DNA of 64,000 nt from positions 1 to 64,000 of the forward strand of contig NZ_LGEA01000125.1 of the NCBI RefSeq assembly GCF_001280065.1. The letters run 5' to 3'. The notes beneath the pieces were generated by a model that did not search any database, was not told the DNA's origin, and saw only the letters and a program-made list of their open reading frames with translations. Source of the stretch: Streptomyces sp. NRRL B-1140. Lineage in GTDB: Bacteria; Actinomycetota; Actinomycetes; Streptomycetales; Streptomycetaceae. Positions 40,729 through 49,496 of the stretch are shown piece by piece. Numbering within the stretch: the stretch's first letter is position 1; every line of letters begins with the position of its first letter. The translations under genes were made by a program, and so were the position numbers.

Positions 40729-41490
40729 ATGTCCACCACTGAGCAGCGGGTTGCCGTCGTGACCGGTGCCGCGCGCGGCATCGGTGCCGCCACCGCCGTA
40801 CGACTGGCAGCGGAGGGCCGCGCGGTCGCCGTGCTCGACCTCGACGAGGCGGCCTGCAAGGACACCGTCGAGAAGATCACCGCCGCCGGTGGCAAGGCCA
40901 TCGCCGTCGGCTGCGACGTCTCCGACGAGGCGCAGGTCGAGGCGGCCGTCGCGCGGATCGCCGAGGAGCTCGGCGCCCCGACGATCCTGGTCAACAACGC
41001 GGGCGTGCTGCGCGACAACCTGCTGTTCAAGATGAGCGTCTCGGACTGGGACACCGTCATGAACGTGCACCTGCGCGGCGCCTTCCTGATGTCCAAGGCC
41101 TGCCAGAAGCACATGGTGGACGCGGGCTTCGGCCGGATCGTCAACCTGTCCTCGTCGTCGGCGCTCGGCAACCGCGGTCAGGTGAACTACTCGGCCGCCA
41201 AGGCGGGCCTGCAGGGCTTCACCAAGACCCTCGCCAAGGAGCTCGGCAAGTTCGGCGTCACCGCCAACTCCGTCGCGCCCGGCTTCATCGCCACCGAGAT
41301 GACCAAGGCCACCGCCGACCGCGTCGGCATGGGCTTCGAGGACTTCAAGGCCGCCGCCGCCACCCAGATCCCGGTGGCCCGGGTCGGTGAGCCGGAGGAC
41401 ATCGCCAACGCCATCGCCTTCTTCACCGGCGAGGCGGCCGGATTCGTCTCCGGCCAGGTGCTGTACGTGGCCGGCGGACCGCTCGACTAG
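40729..41490 (+). CDS. 3-oxoacyl-ACP/CoA reductase, SDR family
   Basis: 253 aa classical SDR. TGAARGIG (residues 13-20) binds NAD(P)H, NNAG is in the middle, and catalytic S-Y-K appear as LSSSSAL and YSAAKAG. FabG-like. It is the first of two SDR genes 12 bp apart, matching the fabG3-SDR pair of S. coelicolor. The 230-bp gap before it contains AAGCGGTCGCT near 40700, a TetR-like dyad. AGGAG lies 9 bases before ATG. Confidence 0.88.
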   Translation: MSTTEQRVAVVTGAARGIGAATAVRLAAEGRAVAVLDLDEAACKDTVEKITAAGGKAIAVGCDVSDEAQVEAAVARIAEELGAPTILVNNAGVLRDNLLFKMSVSDWDTVMNVHLRGAFLMSKACQKHMVDAGFGRIVNLSSSSALGNRGQVNYSAAKAGLQGFTKTLAKELGKFGVTANSVAPGFIATEMTKATADRVGMGFEDFKAAAATQIPVARVGEPEDIANAIAFFTGEAAGFVSGQVLYVAGGPLD

Positions 41491-41502
41491 AGGACGAAGA
41501 AC

Positions 41503-42261
41503 ATGACTTCCGTGGAACTCTCCGGCAAGGTCGCCCTCGTCACGGGCGCCAGCCGCGGCATCGGCTACGGCGTGGCCGAGGCCCTGGTCGCGCGCGGCGA
41601 CCGTGTGTGCATCACCGGCCGCAACGAGGACGCCCTCAAGGAGGCCGTCGAGCAGCTCGGCGCCGACCGCGCGGTCTACGTGGCGGGCAAGGCGCACGAC
41701 GAGGCGCACCAGGCCGTCGCCGTCGAGCGCACGATGGAGGCCTTCGGCCGCGTCGACTACCTGGTCAACAACGCCGGCACCAACCCGGTGTTCGGGCCCA
41801 TCGCCGACCTCGACCTGAACGTCGCCCGCAAGGTGTTCGAGACCAACGTCGTCTCGGCGCTCGGCTTCGCCCAGCGGACCTGGCACGCCTGGCAGAAGGA
41901 CAACGGCGGTGCGATCGTCAACATCGCCTCCGTCGCGGGCCTGTCGCCCTCGCCGTTCATCGGCGCCTACGGCGTCAGCAAGGCCGCGATGATCAACCTG
42001 ACCGTGCAGCTCGCGCACGAGTTCGCGCCCAAGGTGCGGGTCAACGCGATCGCCCCGGCCGTCGTGAAGACCAAGTTCGCCCAGGCCCTGTACGAGGGCC
42101 GGGAGGAGGAGGCCGCGGCGGCCTACCCGCTCGGCAGGCTCGGGGTGCCCTCCGACATCGGGGGCGCGGCCGCCTTCCTCACCTCCGGGCAGTCCGACTG
42201 GGTCACCGGTCAGACGCTCGTCGTCGACGGCGGCATCTTCCTCAACGCCGGAACCGGCTGA
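41503..42261 (+). CDS. short-chain dehydrogenase/reductase
   Basis: 252 aa. TGASRGIG near residue 14, NNAGTNPVFGP, and catalytic ASVAGLSPSPFIGAYGVSKAA. It overlaps no gene but starts 12 bp after the first SDR, so both form an operon. Substrate unknown; pairing with a FabG-like enzyme suggests a fatty-acid or beta-oxidation role. A terminator follows. Confidence 0.88.
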   Translation: MTSVELSGKVALVTGASRGIGYGVAEALVARGDRVCITGRNEDALKEAVEQLGADRAVYVAGKAHDEAHQAVAVERTMEAFGRVDYLVNNAGTNPVFGPIADLDLNVARKVFETNVVSALGFAQRTWHAWQKDNGGAIVNIASVAGLSPSPFIGAYGVSKAAMINLTVQLAHEFAPKVRVNAIAPAVVKTKFAQALYEGREEEAAAAYPLGRLGVPSDIGGAAAFLTSGQSDWVTGQTLVVDGGIFLNAGTG

Positions 42262-42282
42262 CACGAGGACCACGCAGAAGGA

Positions 42283-42323
42283 CCGGAACGGGCACCCGAC
42301 GGCACGACGGGGGCCCGTTCCGG
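42283..42323 (+). terminator. terminator of the SDR operon
   Basis: An 11-bp stem CCGGAACGGGC/GCCCGTTCCGG with a 19-nt loop lies 21 bp after the second SDR stop. Confidence 0.72.
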
Positions 42324-42461
42324 CGTAAAAGCTCCTCAAAGTGCGATGACAACGTCGTCAAAGGTTTATCGATCAAGCGGTCATGGACGGGGAGGGTCAG
42401 GCGGCGCGGCACTGCGGTATGGTCTGCCGACCCTTGGTATGGCAGATCGAGGAGCGTGCGC

Positions 42462-44048
42462 GTGTTCAAGCGGAACCGGTGCCTGTGGCAGGTGGCGGCC
42501 ATCGCGTCCATATCGTCCCTGCTCGCCGGGTGCGGCGTGCTGTCGTCCGACACCCCGGAGGACGAAGGACCGATTGTCCTGGGTACCACCAGTGCCCCCA
42601 GCACGCTCGACCCTGCCGCGTCGTGGGACAGCTCCTGGGAGCTGTTCCGCAACATCTACCAGACGCTCCTGAGCTACCCGACGGGCGCGAGCACGCCTCA
42701 GCCCGACGCCGCCGAGAGCTGCGGCTTCAGCGACTCCTCGAACCAGGTCTACCGCTGCGAGCTGCGCGAGGGCCTGAAGTTCTCCAACGGCGACGCGCTC
42801 GACGCCCGGGCGGTGAAGTACTCGTTCGACCGGATCCGCAAGATCAACGTCAACGGCGGCCCCGCGGGTCTCCTGGGCAGCCTCGAGCGGGTCCAGGCGC
42901 CGAACGAGCGTGAGGTGATCTTCCACCTCAACAAGCCGGACTCGACCTTCCCGTTCGTGCTCGCCACCCCCGCCATGTCGATCGTGTCCCCGGACGCGTA
43001 CCCGGACGACAGCCTGCGCAAGGGCGACGACGTGGTCGGGTCCGGGCCGTACACCCTCGACTCGTACTCCGACGGCAAAGAGGCCGTCCTCGTCCGCAAC
43101 GACTCCTACAAGGGCTACGCGGAGCGCCGGAACGACGCGGTGACCATCCGCTACTTCCAGGACTCCGACGCCATGGTGACGGCGCTGCGGGACAAGGAGA
43201 TCGACGTGACCTACCGCGGTCTGGCGGCCGGTGACGTGGTCGAGCTGCAGAGCAAGTCCTCCAAGGACGAGGAGATCCAGCTCGTCGAGGGCACGGGCAC
43301 CGACATCAACTACCTCGTGTTCAACCCCAAGGACTCCTGGGCGAACAAGAAGGCCGTGCGCCAGGCCATCGCGCAGGTCGTCGACCGGGCGGCGATCGCC
43401 CACAAGGTCTACAAGGACACCGTGGACCCGCTGTACTCCATGGTCCCCAAGGGCCTCACGGGCCACACCACCGGCTTCTTCGACGACTACGGCGATCCCG
43501 ACGTGGCCAAGGCCCGCAAGATCCTCACCGAGGCGGGCATCAACCAGCGCGTCCCGCTCACCTTCTGGTACACCAGCGACCGCTACGGCTCCGAGACCGC
43601 CGGGGAGTTCAAGGAGCTGAAGCGCCAGCTCGACGCCTCCGGACTGTTCTCGATCAGCCTGAAGAGCCGGCCGTGGAAGACGTACGTCGAGGGCTACCGG
43701 AAGGGCGAGTACCCGGTCTTCGGGCGCGGCTGGTTCCCCGACTTCCCGGACGCCGAGAACTTCATCGCGCCGTTCGTCGGCGACCAGAACGCGCTCGGCA
43801 CGCCCTACCCGGCCCCCGAGATCACCGGCGACCTGCTGCCCCGCTCGCGCCGCGAGAGCGACCGCGCGAACGTGGTGAAGGAGTTCGAGGAGGCCCAGCA
43901 GATCCTCGTGGACGACGCGCGGCTGCTGCCGCTGTGGCAGGGCCGGCAGTACGTGGCGGCCAGCCGGGACGTCTCGGGCGCGGAGCGGGCCCTGGACCCG
44001 TCGACGATCATGATGATGTGGGAGCTGCACCGCAAGACCGCCTGGTAG
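42462..44048 (+). CDS. ABC peptide/nickel-type substrate-binding lipoprotein
   Basis: 528 aa. A lipoprotein signal ends in SLLAGC (C24). The mature part is a family-5 solute-binding protein (GTTSAPSTLDPAASWDSSWELFRNIYQTLL near the start; EGLKFSNGDALDARAVKYSFDRI). No permease or ATPase gene is next to it, so it is an orphan binding protein that may feed an oligopeptide transporter elsewhere. The GTG start has GAGGA 8 bases upstream; longer in-frame versions run through the SDR gene and are not credible. Confidence 0.88.
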   Translation: MFKRNRCLWQVAAIASISSLLAGCGVLSSDTPEDEGPIVLGTTSAPSTLDPAASWDSSWELFRNIYQTLLSYPTGASTPQPDAAESCGFSDSSNQVYRCELREGLKFSNGDALDARAVKYSFDRIRKINVNGGPAGLLGSLERVQAPNEREVIFHLNKPDSTFPFVLATPAMSIVSPDAYPDDSLRKGDDVVGSGPYTLDSYSDGKEAVLVRNDSYKGYAERRNDAVTIRYFQDSDAMVTALRDKEIDVTYRGLAAGDVVELQSKSSKDEEIQLVEGTGTDINYLVFNPKDSWANKKAVRQAIAQVVDRAAIAHKVYKDTVDPLYSMVPKGLTGHTTGFFDDYGDPDVAKARKILTEAGINQRVPLTFWYTSDRYGSETAGEFKELKRQLDASGLFSISLKSRPWKTYVEGYRKGEYPVFGRGWFPDFPDAENFIAPFVGDQNALGTPYPAPEITGDLLPRSRRESDRANVVKEFEEAQQILVDDARLLPLWQGRQYVAASRDVSGAERALDPSTIMMMWELHRKTAW

Positions 44049-44141
44049 GCGGTCCGGCAGCCGGCTTTCCCGGGCGCGTTGTCAGTGGTCGCCTGTAGGT
44101 TCTGAGGCCTGGAAGTGACCGCACATCGTGAGGACGTTGAC

Positions 44142-44825
44142 GTGACCGACACCGCCATGCTGCCCGAGTCCTGGCGCGGGGTTCTGGGCGACGAGCTGCA
44201 GCAGCCCTGGTTCAAGGAGCTGACGGAGTTCGTCGAGGAGGAGCGGGCGAAGGGTCCTGTCTACCCGCCGCGCGAGGAGGTCTTCGCGGCGCTGGACGCC
44301 ACGCCGTACGAGGGAGTGAAGGTCCTGATCCTCGGTCAGGACCCCTACCACGGCGAAGGTCAAGGGCACGGTCTGTGCTTCTCGGTCAGGCCGGGCGTGC
44401 GGATCCCGCCGTCCCTGCGCAACATCTACAAGGAGATGCAGCAGGAGCTGGGCACGCCGATCCCGGACAACGGCTATCTGATGCCATGGGCCGAGCAGGG
44501 CGTGCTGCTGCTCAACGCGGTCCTCACGGTCCGGGGCGGCGAGGCCAACTCGCACAAGGGCCGGGGCTGGGAGAAGTTCACCGACGCCGTGATCCGGGCC
44601 GTGGCCGAGCGCCCCGACCCGGCCGTGTTCGTCCTGTGGGGCAACTACGCGCAGAAGAAGCTCCCGCTGATCGACGAGTCCCGGCACATCGTGGTCAAGG
44701 GCGCGCATCCCTCGCCGCTGTCGGCGAAGAAGTTCTTCGGCTCGCGGCCCTTCACGCAGATCAACGAAGCGGTGGCGGCGCAGGGCCACACGCCGATCGA
44801 CTGGACGATCCCGAACCTGGGCTGA
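44142..44825 (+). CDS. ung: uracil-DNA glycosylase, family 1
   Basis: 227 aa. Catalytic water-activating loop GQDPYHG with D67, and minor-groove loop HPSPLS near residue 190. It removes uracil from DNA at the start of base excision repair. GTG at 44142 has GAGGA 7 bases upstream; a GTG 27 bases earlier is in frame. S. coelicolor has ung near the same SDR pair. Confidence 0.95.
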   Translation: MTDTAMLPESWRGVLGDELQQPWFKELTEFVEEERAKGPVYPPREEVFAALDATPYEGVKVLILGQDPYHGEGQGHGLCFSVRPGVRIPPSLRNIYKEMQQELGTPIPDNGYLMPWAEQGVLLLNAVLTVRGGEANSHKGRGWEKFTDAVIRAVAERPDPAVFVLWGNYAQKKLPLIDESRHIVVKGAHPSPLSAKKFFGSRPFTQINEAVAAQGHTPIDWTIPNLG

Positions 44826-44945
44826 GGCCTGCGGGACGTACGGCCGTGCCGTGACGGCCGGGTGGCGTCCGGAGACGCCTGCGCCGGATCGCCCCCGCCT
44901 GCGGTTAGCGTCGGGGGAACAGCCGGCGAGTGGGCGGAGGGCGTC

Positions 44946-45437
44946 GTGGCGGAGCGGCAGGAGCAGACGGCGCCGGATGCCGTGCTGACCCGGATCGGGC
45001 AGGTGGTCATGCTGCACCACGCCGGTGACCGGGAGGAGGCCCGGCACCGGTTTCTCGGCCTGTGGGCGGAGATCGGCGAGGACGGCGACCCGCTGCACCG
45101 CTGCACCCTCGCCCACTACCTCGCCGACACCCAGGACGACCCCGCGGACGAACTGGCCTGGGACCTGCGCGCGTTGACGGCCGCCGGGGAGGCCGGGGAG
45201 GAGGCTCTCGCGGTGACCGCGCTCTACCCCTCCCTGCACCTGAACCTGGCCGACGACTACGACAGGCTGGGGCGCGGCGACGCCGCCCGCGCGCACCTGC
45301 GGTGGGCCCGGCAAGCCGCCACCGCCCTCAGCGACGACTGCTACGCCGAGGGCGTGCGGGCGGCCATCGGACGGCTGGAGTCCCGGCTGGGGGAGGGCGG
45401 CACGGGGACCTGGACGCCGCCGCGTCAGCGACCCTGA
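44946..45437 (+). CDS. tetratricopeptide-like hypothetical protein
   Basis: 163 aa, all-helical. Helix pairs such as MLHHAGDREEARHRFLGLWAEIGEDGDPLHRCTLAHYLAD and LNLADDYDRLGRGDAARAHLRWARQAATAL have tetratricopeptide spacing. No enzyme motif. GTG start with GGAGG upstream. Function unknown. Confidence 0.75.
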   Translation: MAERQEQTAPDAVLTRIGQVVMLHHAGDREEARHRFLGLWAEIGEDGDPLHRCTLAHYLADTQDDPADELAWDLRALTAAGEAGEEALAVTALYPSLHLNLADDYDRLGRGDAARAHLRWARQAATALSDDCYAEGVRAAIGRLESRLGEGGTGTWTPPRQRP

Positions 45438-45446
45438 CGCGGCAGG

Positions 45447-45968
45447 TCAACGCCGGTACGCGTCATGGCAGATCGTCGCCTCCGGGCTGTCCGCCCGCCA
45501 TCCTCCGTAGCGCTTGCCCAGCGCGCACACGTCCGCGTCCTTGCCCGGGACGCTCTTCTCGACGTTCCGGCGTACGGACTCCGACACGTCGGGGATGTCG
45601 GCGTAGGACCGCTGGGGGCGGCGCGGTGCGGTCTCGGGGTGTTCCGGGTGGGCGGGGCGCGGGGGGACATCGCGGTGCCCGGCCTGCGGCGCCCCGGTGT
45701 GCCGCGAGGCCGCCGGGGGAGGGGCAGCGCGGCTCGCCGACTTGGCCGGCTCCGGACGGCCGGACGCCTCTTCGATGAGCGACAGGGCCTCGCGGGCCGG
45801 TGCCTGCACGATCGGGGTCTGCGCCGCACCCTCCGGCTCCGGGGCCGACGGCCGGGACGGTGTCGCCAAGGGTCCCGGCGCGGCGGGCTGCGGAACCGTC
45901 GTACAGCCGGCGAGGGCCGAGACCGCCACGGTCACCAGGAGCGTCGCTGTGGTCGTCGTTCGATGCAC
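45447..45968 (-). CDS. hypothetical lipoprotein
   Basis: 173 aa. A lipobox ALAGC places the lipid on C22. A long Pro/Ala/Ser-rich linker follows, then a short C-terminal domain (SYADIPDVSESVRRNVEKSVPGKDADVCALGKRYGGWRADSPEATICHDAY) with two cysteines that could pair. Outside face of the membrane. Function unknown. It converges on the TPR-like gene. Confidence 0.8.
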   Translation of the reverse strand: MHRTTTTATLLVTVAVSALAGCTTVPQPAAPGPLATPSRPSAPEPEGAAQTPIVQAPAREALSLIEEASGRPEPAKSASRAAPPPAASRHTGAPQAGHRDVPPRPAHPEHPETAPRRPQRSYADIPDVSESVRRNVEKSVPGKDADVCALGKRYGGWRADSPEATICHDAYRR

Positions 45969-46161
45969 CCGCGCAACTCTGGTGCGTCCGGCCCGCGGTG
46001 GGGCGGTGGAACAGGCGGAGATTGCCCCGCACGGGTGATCTCGCGCCCCGTACGGAGGGCGTCAGCGTGACGCGGGTGACGTGGGTGATGCATGAGGCGA
46101 TGGTGAAGCAGTAGCCGGATGCGGGCGGTGGTGACGGCAGACGCTCGCTCGGGTGGGGACG

Positions 46162-46674
46162 TCAGTCGCCGGTCGCGCCGTCGATGCGCTGGCGCAGCAG
46201 GTCGGCGTGGCCGTTGTGCCGCGCGTACTCCTCGATCATGTGGGTGTAGAGCCACCGGAGGTTGAACCGCTCGCCGGTGCGCCGGTGTTTGCCCTCGGTG
46301 ATGTCGTCGAGGCCGAAGCGGGCCGCGTTGTGCCGGGCCGTCTCGATCTCGGCCTGCCAGGAGGAGTGGGCCTCCTGCCAGGTGTCCGCCTCGGTGAGGT
46401 GGAACTCGCCGTCCGGGTCCTCGTCGCTCCAGTAGATCGGCCGCACGTCCTCGCCCGTCAGCACCCGGCGGAACCAGCTGCGTTCCACGTCCGCCATGTG
46501 CCGGACCAGCCCCATCAGGGACAGGTCGGACGGCTCGACGGCCGCGGACCTGAGCTGTTCGTCGCTCAGGCCCTCGCACTTCCAGGCGAGGGTCTGCCGG
46601 TGGAAGTCCAGCCAGCCTTCCAGCATCGTGCGCTCGTCGGCCGTGGGGGCGGGCATGGTGCGTTCGTTCGTCAT
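46162..46674 (-). CDS. DinB-like / DUF664 thiol S-transferase family protein
   Basis: 170 aa four-helix protein. The metal-binding histidines of the DinB/mycothiol-S-transferase fold are likely H in LVRHMADVERSWF and two in HMIEEYARHNGHADLLRQRIDG. Actinobacterial members use mycothiol in place of glutathione. The ATG has AAGGA 8 bases upstream. It is followed closely by a TetR gene reading the same way, so the two could share control. Confidence 0.82.
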   Translation of the reverse strand: MTNERTMPAPTADERTMLEGWLDFHRQTLAWKCEGLSDEQLRSAAVEPSDLSLMGLVRHMADVERSWFRRVLTGEDVRPIYWSDEDPDGEFHLTEADTWQEAHSSWQAEIETARHNAARFGLDDITEGKHRRTGERFNLRWLYTHMIEEYARHNGHADLLRQRIDGATGD

Positions 46675-46718
46675 GGAGGCATCCTTTCCGAGCCGGCCCT
46701 GGCGCACCAACAAGATTT

Positions 46719-47309
46719 TCAGCCCTTGAGCATCCCTTCCAGCAGTTCCCGCAGCCCGGCCCGTACCTCCGCCAGGCTCGGCACGTCGGCGCCGAACGAC
46801 CCCGCCACGCAGCTGAACATCAGCCCGTCCGCCCAGGCGATCAGGGAGAGGGTGTGCCGGGCGGGATCCGTCGAGCCCATTCCGGCGACCAGAGGGGTGA
46901 GTTGGTCCCGGAAGCGGGCGCCCGTGGCATCGAAGAAGGCCCGCAGCTCGGGGCGGCGCGTCGCCTCCAGGGCCAGTTCGTAGCGGGCGAGGGTGAGCGC
47001 GCGGTGCTGCGTCAGGGCCCGGTGGGTCGCCAGGGCCAGGGCGTCCGCGAGGGGGCCGGTTCCGGTCTCGGGGCCCGGCATCTCGTGCAGGGCCAGCACC
47101 CGGGCCTCACGGTCGGCCAGGCGCCGCACCGCCAGCTCCAGCAGGGCCTGCCGGGTCCGCGCGAGGTTCGACGTGGAGCCCTGCGGGAGCCCGGCCGACT
47201 CGTCGACCGCCCGGTGCGTGAGGCCGCGCATCCCCCGCTCGGCGAGCAGGGCGAGGGCGGTGTCGGCGACGAGGTCGGAGCGGGCGGGACCTTCGGTGCG
47301 TACGGACAT
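46719..47309 (-). CDS. TetR family regulator
   Basis: 196 aa. The TetR helix-turn-helix is SDLVADTALALLAERGMRGLTHRAVDESAGLPQGSTSNL (residues 11-50). The ligand domain follows. It is divergent from a flavoprotein monooxygenase and two identical operator boxes lie between them. By this layout it represses the monooxygenase and itself. Confidence 0.85.
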   Translation of the reverse strand: MSVRTEGPARSDLVADTALALLAERGMRGLTHRAVDESAGLPQGSTSNLARTRQALLELAVRRLADREARVLALHEMPGPETGTGPLADALALATHRALTQHRALTLARYELALEATRRPELRAFFDATGARFRDQLTPLVAGMGSTDPARHTLSLIAWADGLMFSCVAGSFGADVPSLAEVRAGLRELLEGMLKG

Positions 47310-47330
47310 GGGCCTCACGCTACCCCTCCG

Positions 47331-47373
47331 ACTACACCTGTAGTAGCGTCGACGGTGTCACTACAGGTGTAGT
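47331..47373. promoter_or_regulatory. paired TetR operators
   Basis: Boxes ACTACACCTGTAGT (47331-47344) and ACTACAGGTGTAGT (47360-47373) are exact reverse complements of each other. Each is a CTACA-N2-TGTAG palindrome, and their centres are 29 bp apart, about three helical turns. They lie between the divergent TetR and monooxygenase starts. Confidence 0.75.
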
Positions 47374-47389
47374 CGCAGAAGGAGAAGTC

Positions 47390-48577
47390 ATGGGACAGCC
47401 CGGACATGCCGTCGTGATCGGCGCTGGGATCGGAGGCCTGACGGCGGCGGTCGCCCTGCACCGGCGCGGTGTGCGGGTCACCGTGCTGGAGCGGGCCCGT
47501 TCGCTGGAACCGGTCGGCGCGGCCATCTCCCTCGCGCCCAACTCCCTGCGCGCGCTGGACGTCATCGGACTCGGCGACGAGATCCGCGAACTCGCCGCCT
47601 GGTCGGGGGACGGAGGTCTGCGCAGCCCGAAAGGACGGTGGCTCTCCCGCTCCTCCGCCGAGGCTGCCACCCGGCGCTTCGGCGGGCCGCTCGTCCTGCT
47701 GCACCGCGCCACCCTGATCGAGCGCCTGGCCGCGCTGCTCCCCGCGGGAGCCGTCCGGACGGACGCCGCCGCGACCCTCCTCGACAGCGGCGGTCCCGGC
47801 CGGCCGGGTCGCGTCGCGACCGCGGACGACGAACTGGAGGCCGACCTCGTGGTCGGCGCGGACGGCATCCGGTCCGCCGTGCGCGGGACGCTCTTCCCGC
47901 ACCACCCGGGCGCCGTCTACTCCGGCTGGACGACCTGGCGAGTCGTGGTTCCCGTCCCCGGCGCCCGGTTCGCCTCGCACGAGACCTGGGGCCCGGGCCG
48001 CATCTGGGGCACCCACCCGCTGAAGGACGGCCGCGTCTACGCCTATGCCGGCGCCACGACCCCCGCCGGCGGACGGGCGCCCGACGACGAGAAGTCGCAG
48101 CTGCTGCGTCTCTTCGGCGACTGGCACGACCCGATCCCCGCCGTCCTCGCGGCCGTCCGCCCCGAGGACGTGCTGCGCCACGACGTCCACCACATCGCCG
48201 ACCCCCTGCCCGCCTATCACCACGGCCGGGTCGCGCTGCTCGGCGACGCCGCGCACGCCATGCCGCCGAGTCTCGGCCAGGGCGGCAACCAGGCCATCGA
48301 GGACGCCGTCGTCCTCGCCCACCACTGCGACGACCTCGCCGCCTACACCGCCGCCCGGCGCCCCCGCACGACCGCCATCGCCCGCCAGGCCGTGACGGCG
48401 TCCCGCCTCAGCCTGATGAGCAGCCGGACCGGTATCGCCGTGCGCGACACGGCCATGAGCCTGCTGTCGTCGGCCGGGCCCGCCCTGTTCCTGCGCGGTT
48501 TCGACGGCATCGCCGACTGGCGGCCCCCGCGGACGGACGCCGTATGCTCCGAGCAGACCCCGGCAGGCAACGGTTAG
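47390..48577 (+). CDS. FAD-dependent monooxygenase (PHBH type)
   Basis: 395 aa. Dinucleotide fold VIGAGIGGLTAAVALHRRG, DG motif DLVVGADGIRSAVR, and GD motif RVALLGDAAHAMPPSLGQGGNQAIED, as in salicylate and p-hydroxybenzoate hydroxylases. NAD(P)H-dependent aromatic or polyketide hydroxylation is expected; substrate unknown. The ATG follows AAGGAGAAG. Control by the divergent TetR is likely. Confidence 0.88.
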   Translation: MGQPGHAVVIGAGIGGLTAAVALHRRGVRVTVLERARSLEPVGAAISLAPNSLRALDVIGLGDEIRELAAWSGDGGLRSPKGRWLSRSSAEAATRRFGGPLVLLHRATLIERLAALLPAGAVRTDAAATLLDSGGPGRPGRVATADDELEADLVVGADGIRSAVRGTLFPHHPGAVYSGWTTWRVVVPVPGARFASHETWGPGRIWGTHPLKDGRVYAYAGATTPAGGRAPDDEKSQLLRLFGDWHDPIPAVLAAVRPEDVLRHDVHHIADPLPAYHHGRVALLGDAAHAMPPSLGQGGNQAIEDAVVLAHHCDDLAAYTAARRPRTTAIARQAVTASRLSLMSSRTGIAVRDTAMSLLSSAGPALFLRGFDGIADWRPPRTDAVCSEQTPAGNG

Positions 48578-48590
48578 AGGAGATCACCCC

Positions 48591-49496
48591 GTGAAGGTCG
48601 GCTGCATCGGACTCGGCGACATCGCGCAGAAGGCCTACCTCCCGGTCCTCGCCCTCCGGCCCGGCGTCGAACTGCACCTGCAGACCCGTACGCCCGCCAC
48701 GCTCGACCGGGTCGCCGAGAGCCTCCACGTCCCGCTGGAACGACGGCACACCACCCTCGACTCGCTGCTCGCGGCAAACCTCGACGCGGCTTTCGTGCAC
48801 GCCCCCACCCTCGTGCACCCGGAGATCGTGACGCGGCTTCTCCAGGCGGGCGTACCGACCTACGTCGACAAGCCGCTCGCCTACGAACTGGAGGACTCCG
48901 CGCGGCTGGTGGCGCTCGCCGAGGAGCGGGCCGTCAGCCTCGCCGTCGGCTTCAACCGGCGCCACGCACCCGGCTACACCCAGTGCGCGGACCATCCGCG
49001 CGAGCTCATCCTCATGCAGAAGAACCGCATCGGGCTGCCGGAGGAACCTCGCGCGATGATCCTCGACGACTTCATCCACGTCGTCGACACCCTGCGCTTC
49101 CTCGTGCCCGGCGAGATCGACGACGTGACCGTGCGCGCCCGCGTCCGCGACGGCCTGCTCCACCACCTGGTGCTCCAGCTCGCCGGGGACGGCTTCACCG
49201 CCCTCGGCGTGATGAACCGGCTCAGCGGTTCCGCCGAGGAGGTCCTCGAGGTGTCGGGGCAGGACACCAAACGGCAGGTGGTCAATCTCGCCGAGGTCGT
49301 CGACCACAAGGGGCAGCCGACCGTGCGGCGACGCGGTGACTGGGTTCCGGTGGCCCGGCAGCGCGGTATCGAGCAGGCGGTGCTCGCGTTCCTCGACGCG
49401 GTCCGGGCGGGCAAGGTGCTCAGCGCCCGGGACGCGCTGGAGACCCATGAACTGTGCGAGCGGGTGGTACGCGCGGTTCAGGAGCGGAGCGCCTGA
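48591..49496 (+). CDS. Gfo/Idh/MocA family oxidoreductase
   Basis: 301 aa. NAD-binding start KVGCIGLGDIAQKAYLPVLALRPG, then EKP-like motif in YVDKPLAYE and a C-terminal sheet domain containing HVVDTLRF. Likely an NAD(P)-dependent sugar or inositol-type dehydrogenase. It starts 13 bp after the monooxygenase stop, so probably the same operon. It overlaps the convergent lnt gene by 77 nt. Confidence 0.85.
   Translation: MKVGCIGLGDIAQKAYLPVLALRPGVELHLQTRTPATLDRVAESLHVPLERRHTTLDSLLAANLDAAFVHAPTLVHPEIVTRLLQAGVPTYVDKPLAYELEDSARLVALAEERAVSLAVGFNRRHAPGYTQCADHPRELILMQKNRIGLPEEPRAMILDDFIHVVDTLRFLVPGEIDDVTVRARVRDGLLHHLVLQLAGDGFTALGVMNRLSGSAEEVLEVSGQDTKRQVVNLAEVVDHKGQPTVRRRGDWVPVARQRGIEQAVLAFLDAVRAGKVLSARDALETHELCERVVRAVQERSA

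Noticed and set aside
41607..42461. N-terminal extension of the peptide-binding lipoprotein across the SDR gene
   Set aside because: A lipoprotein signal begins exactly at the GTG 42462 with its own ribosome site, and the upstream part is antiframe to the SDR gene.
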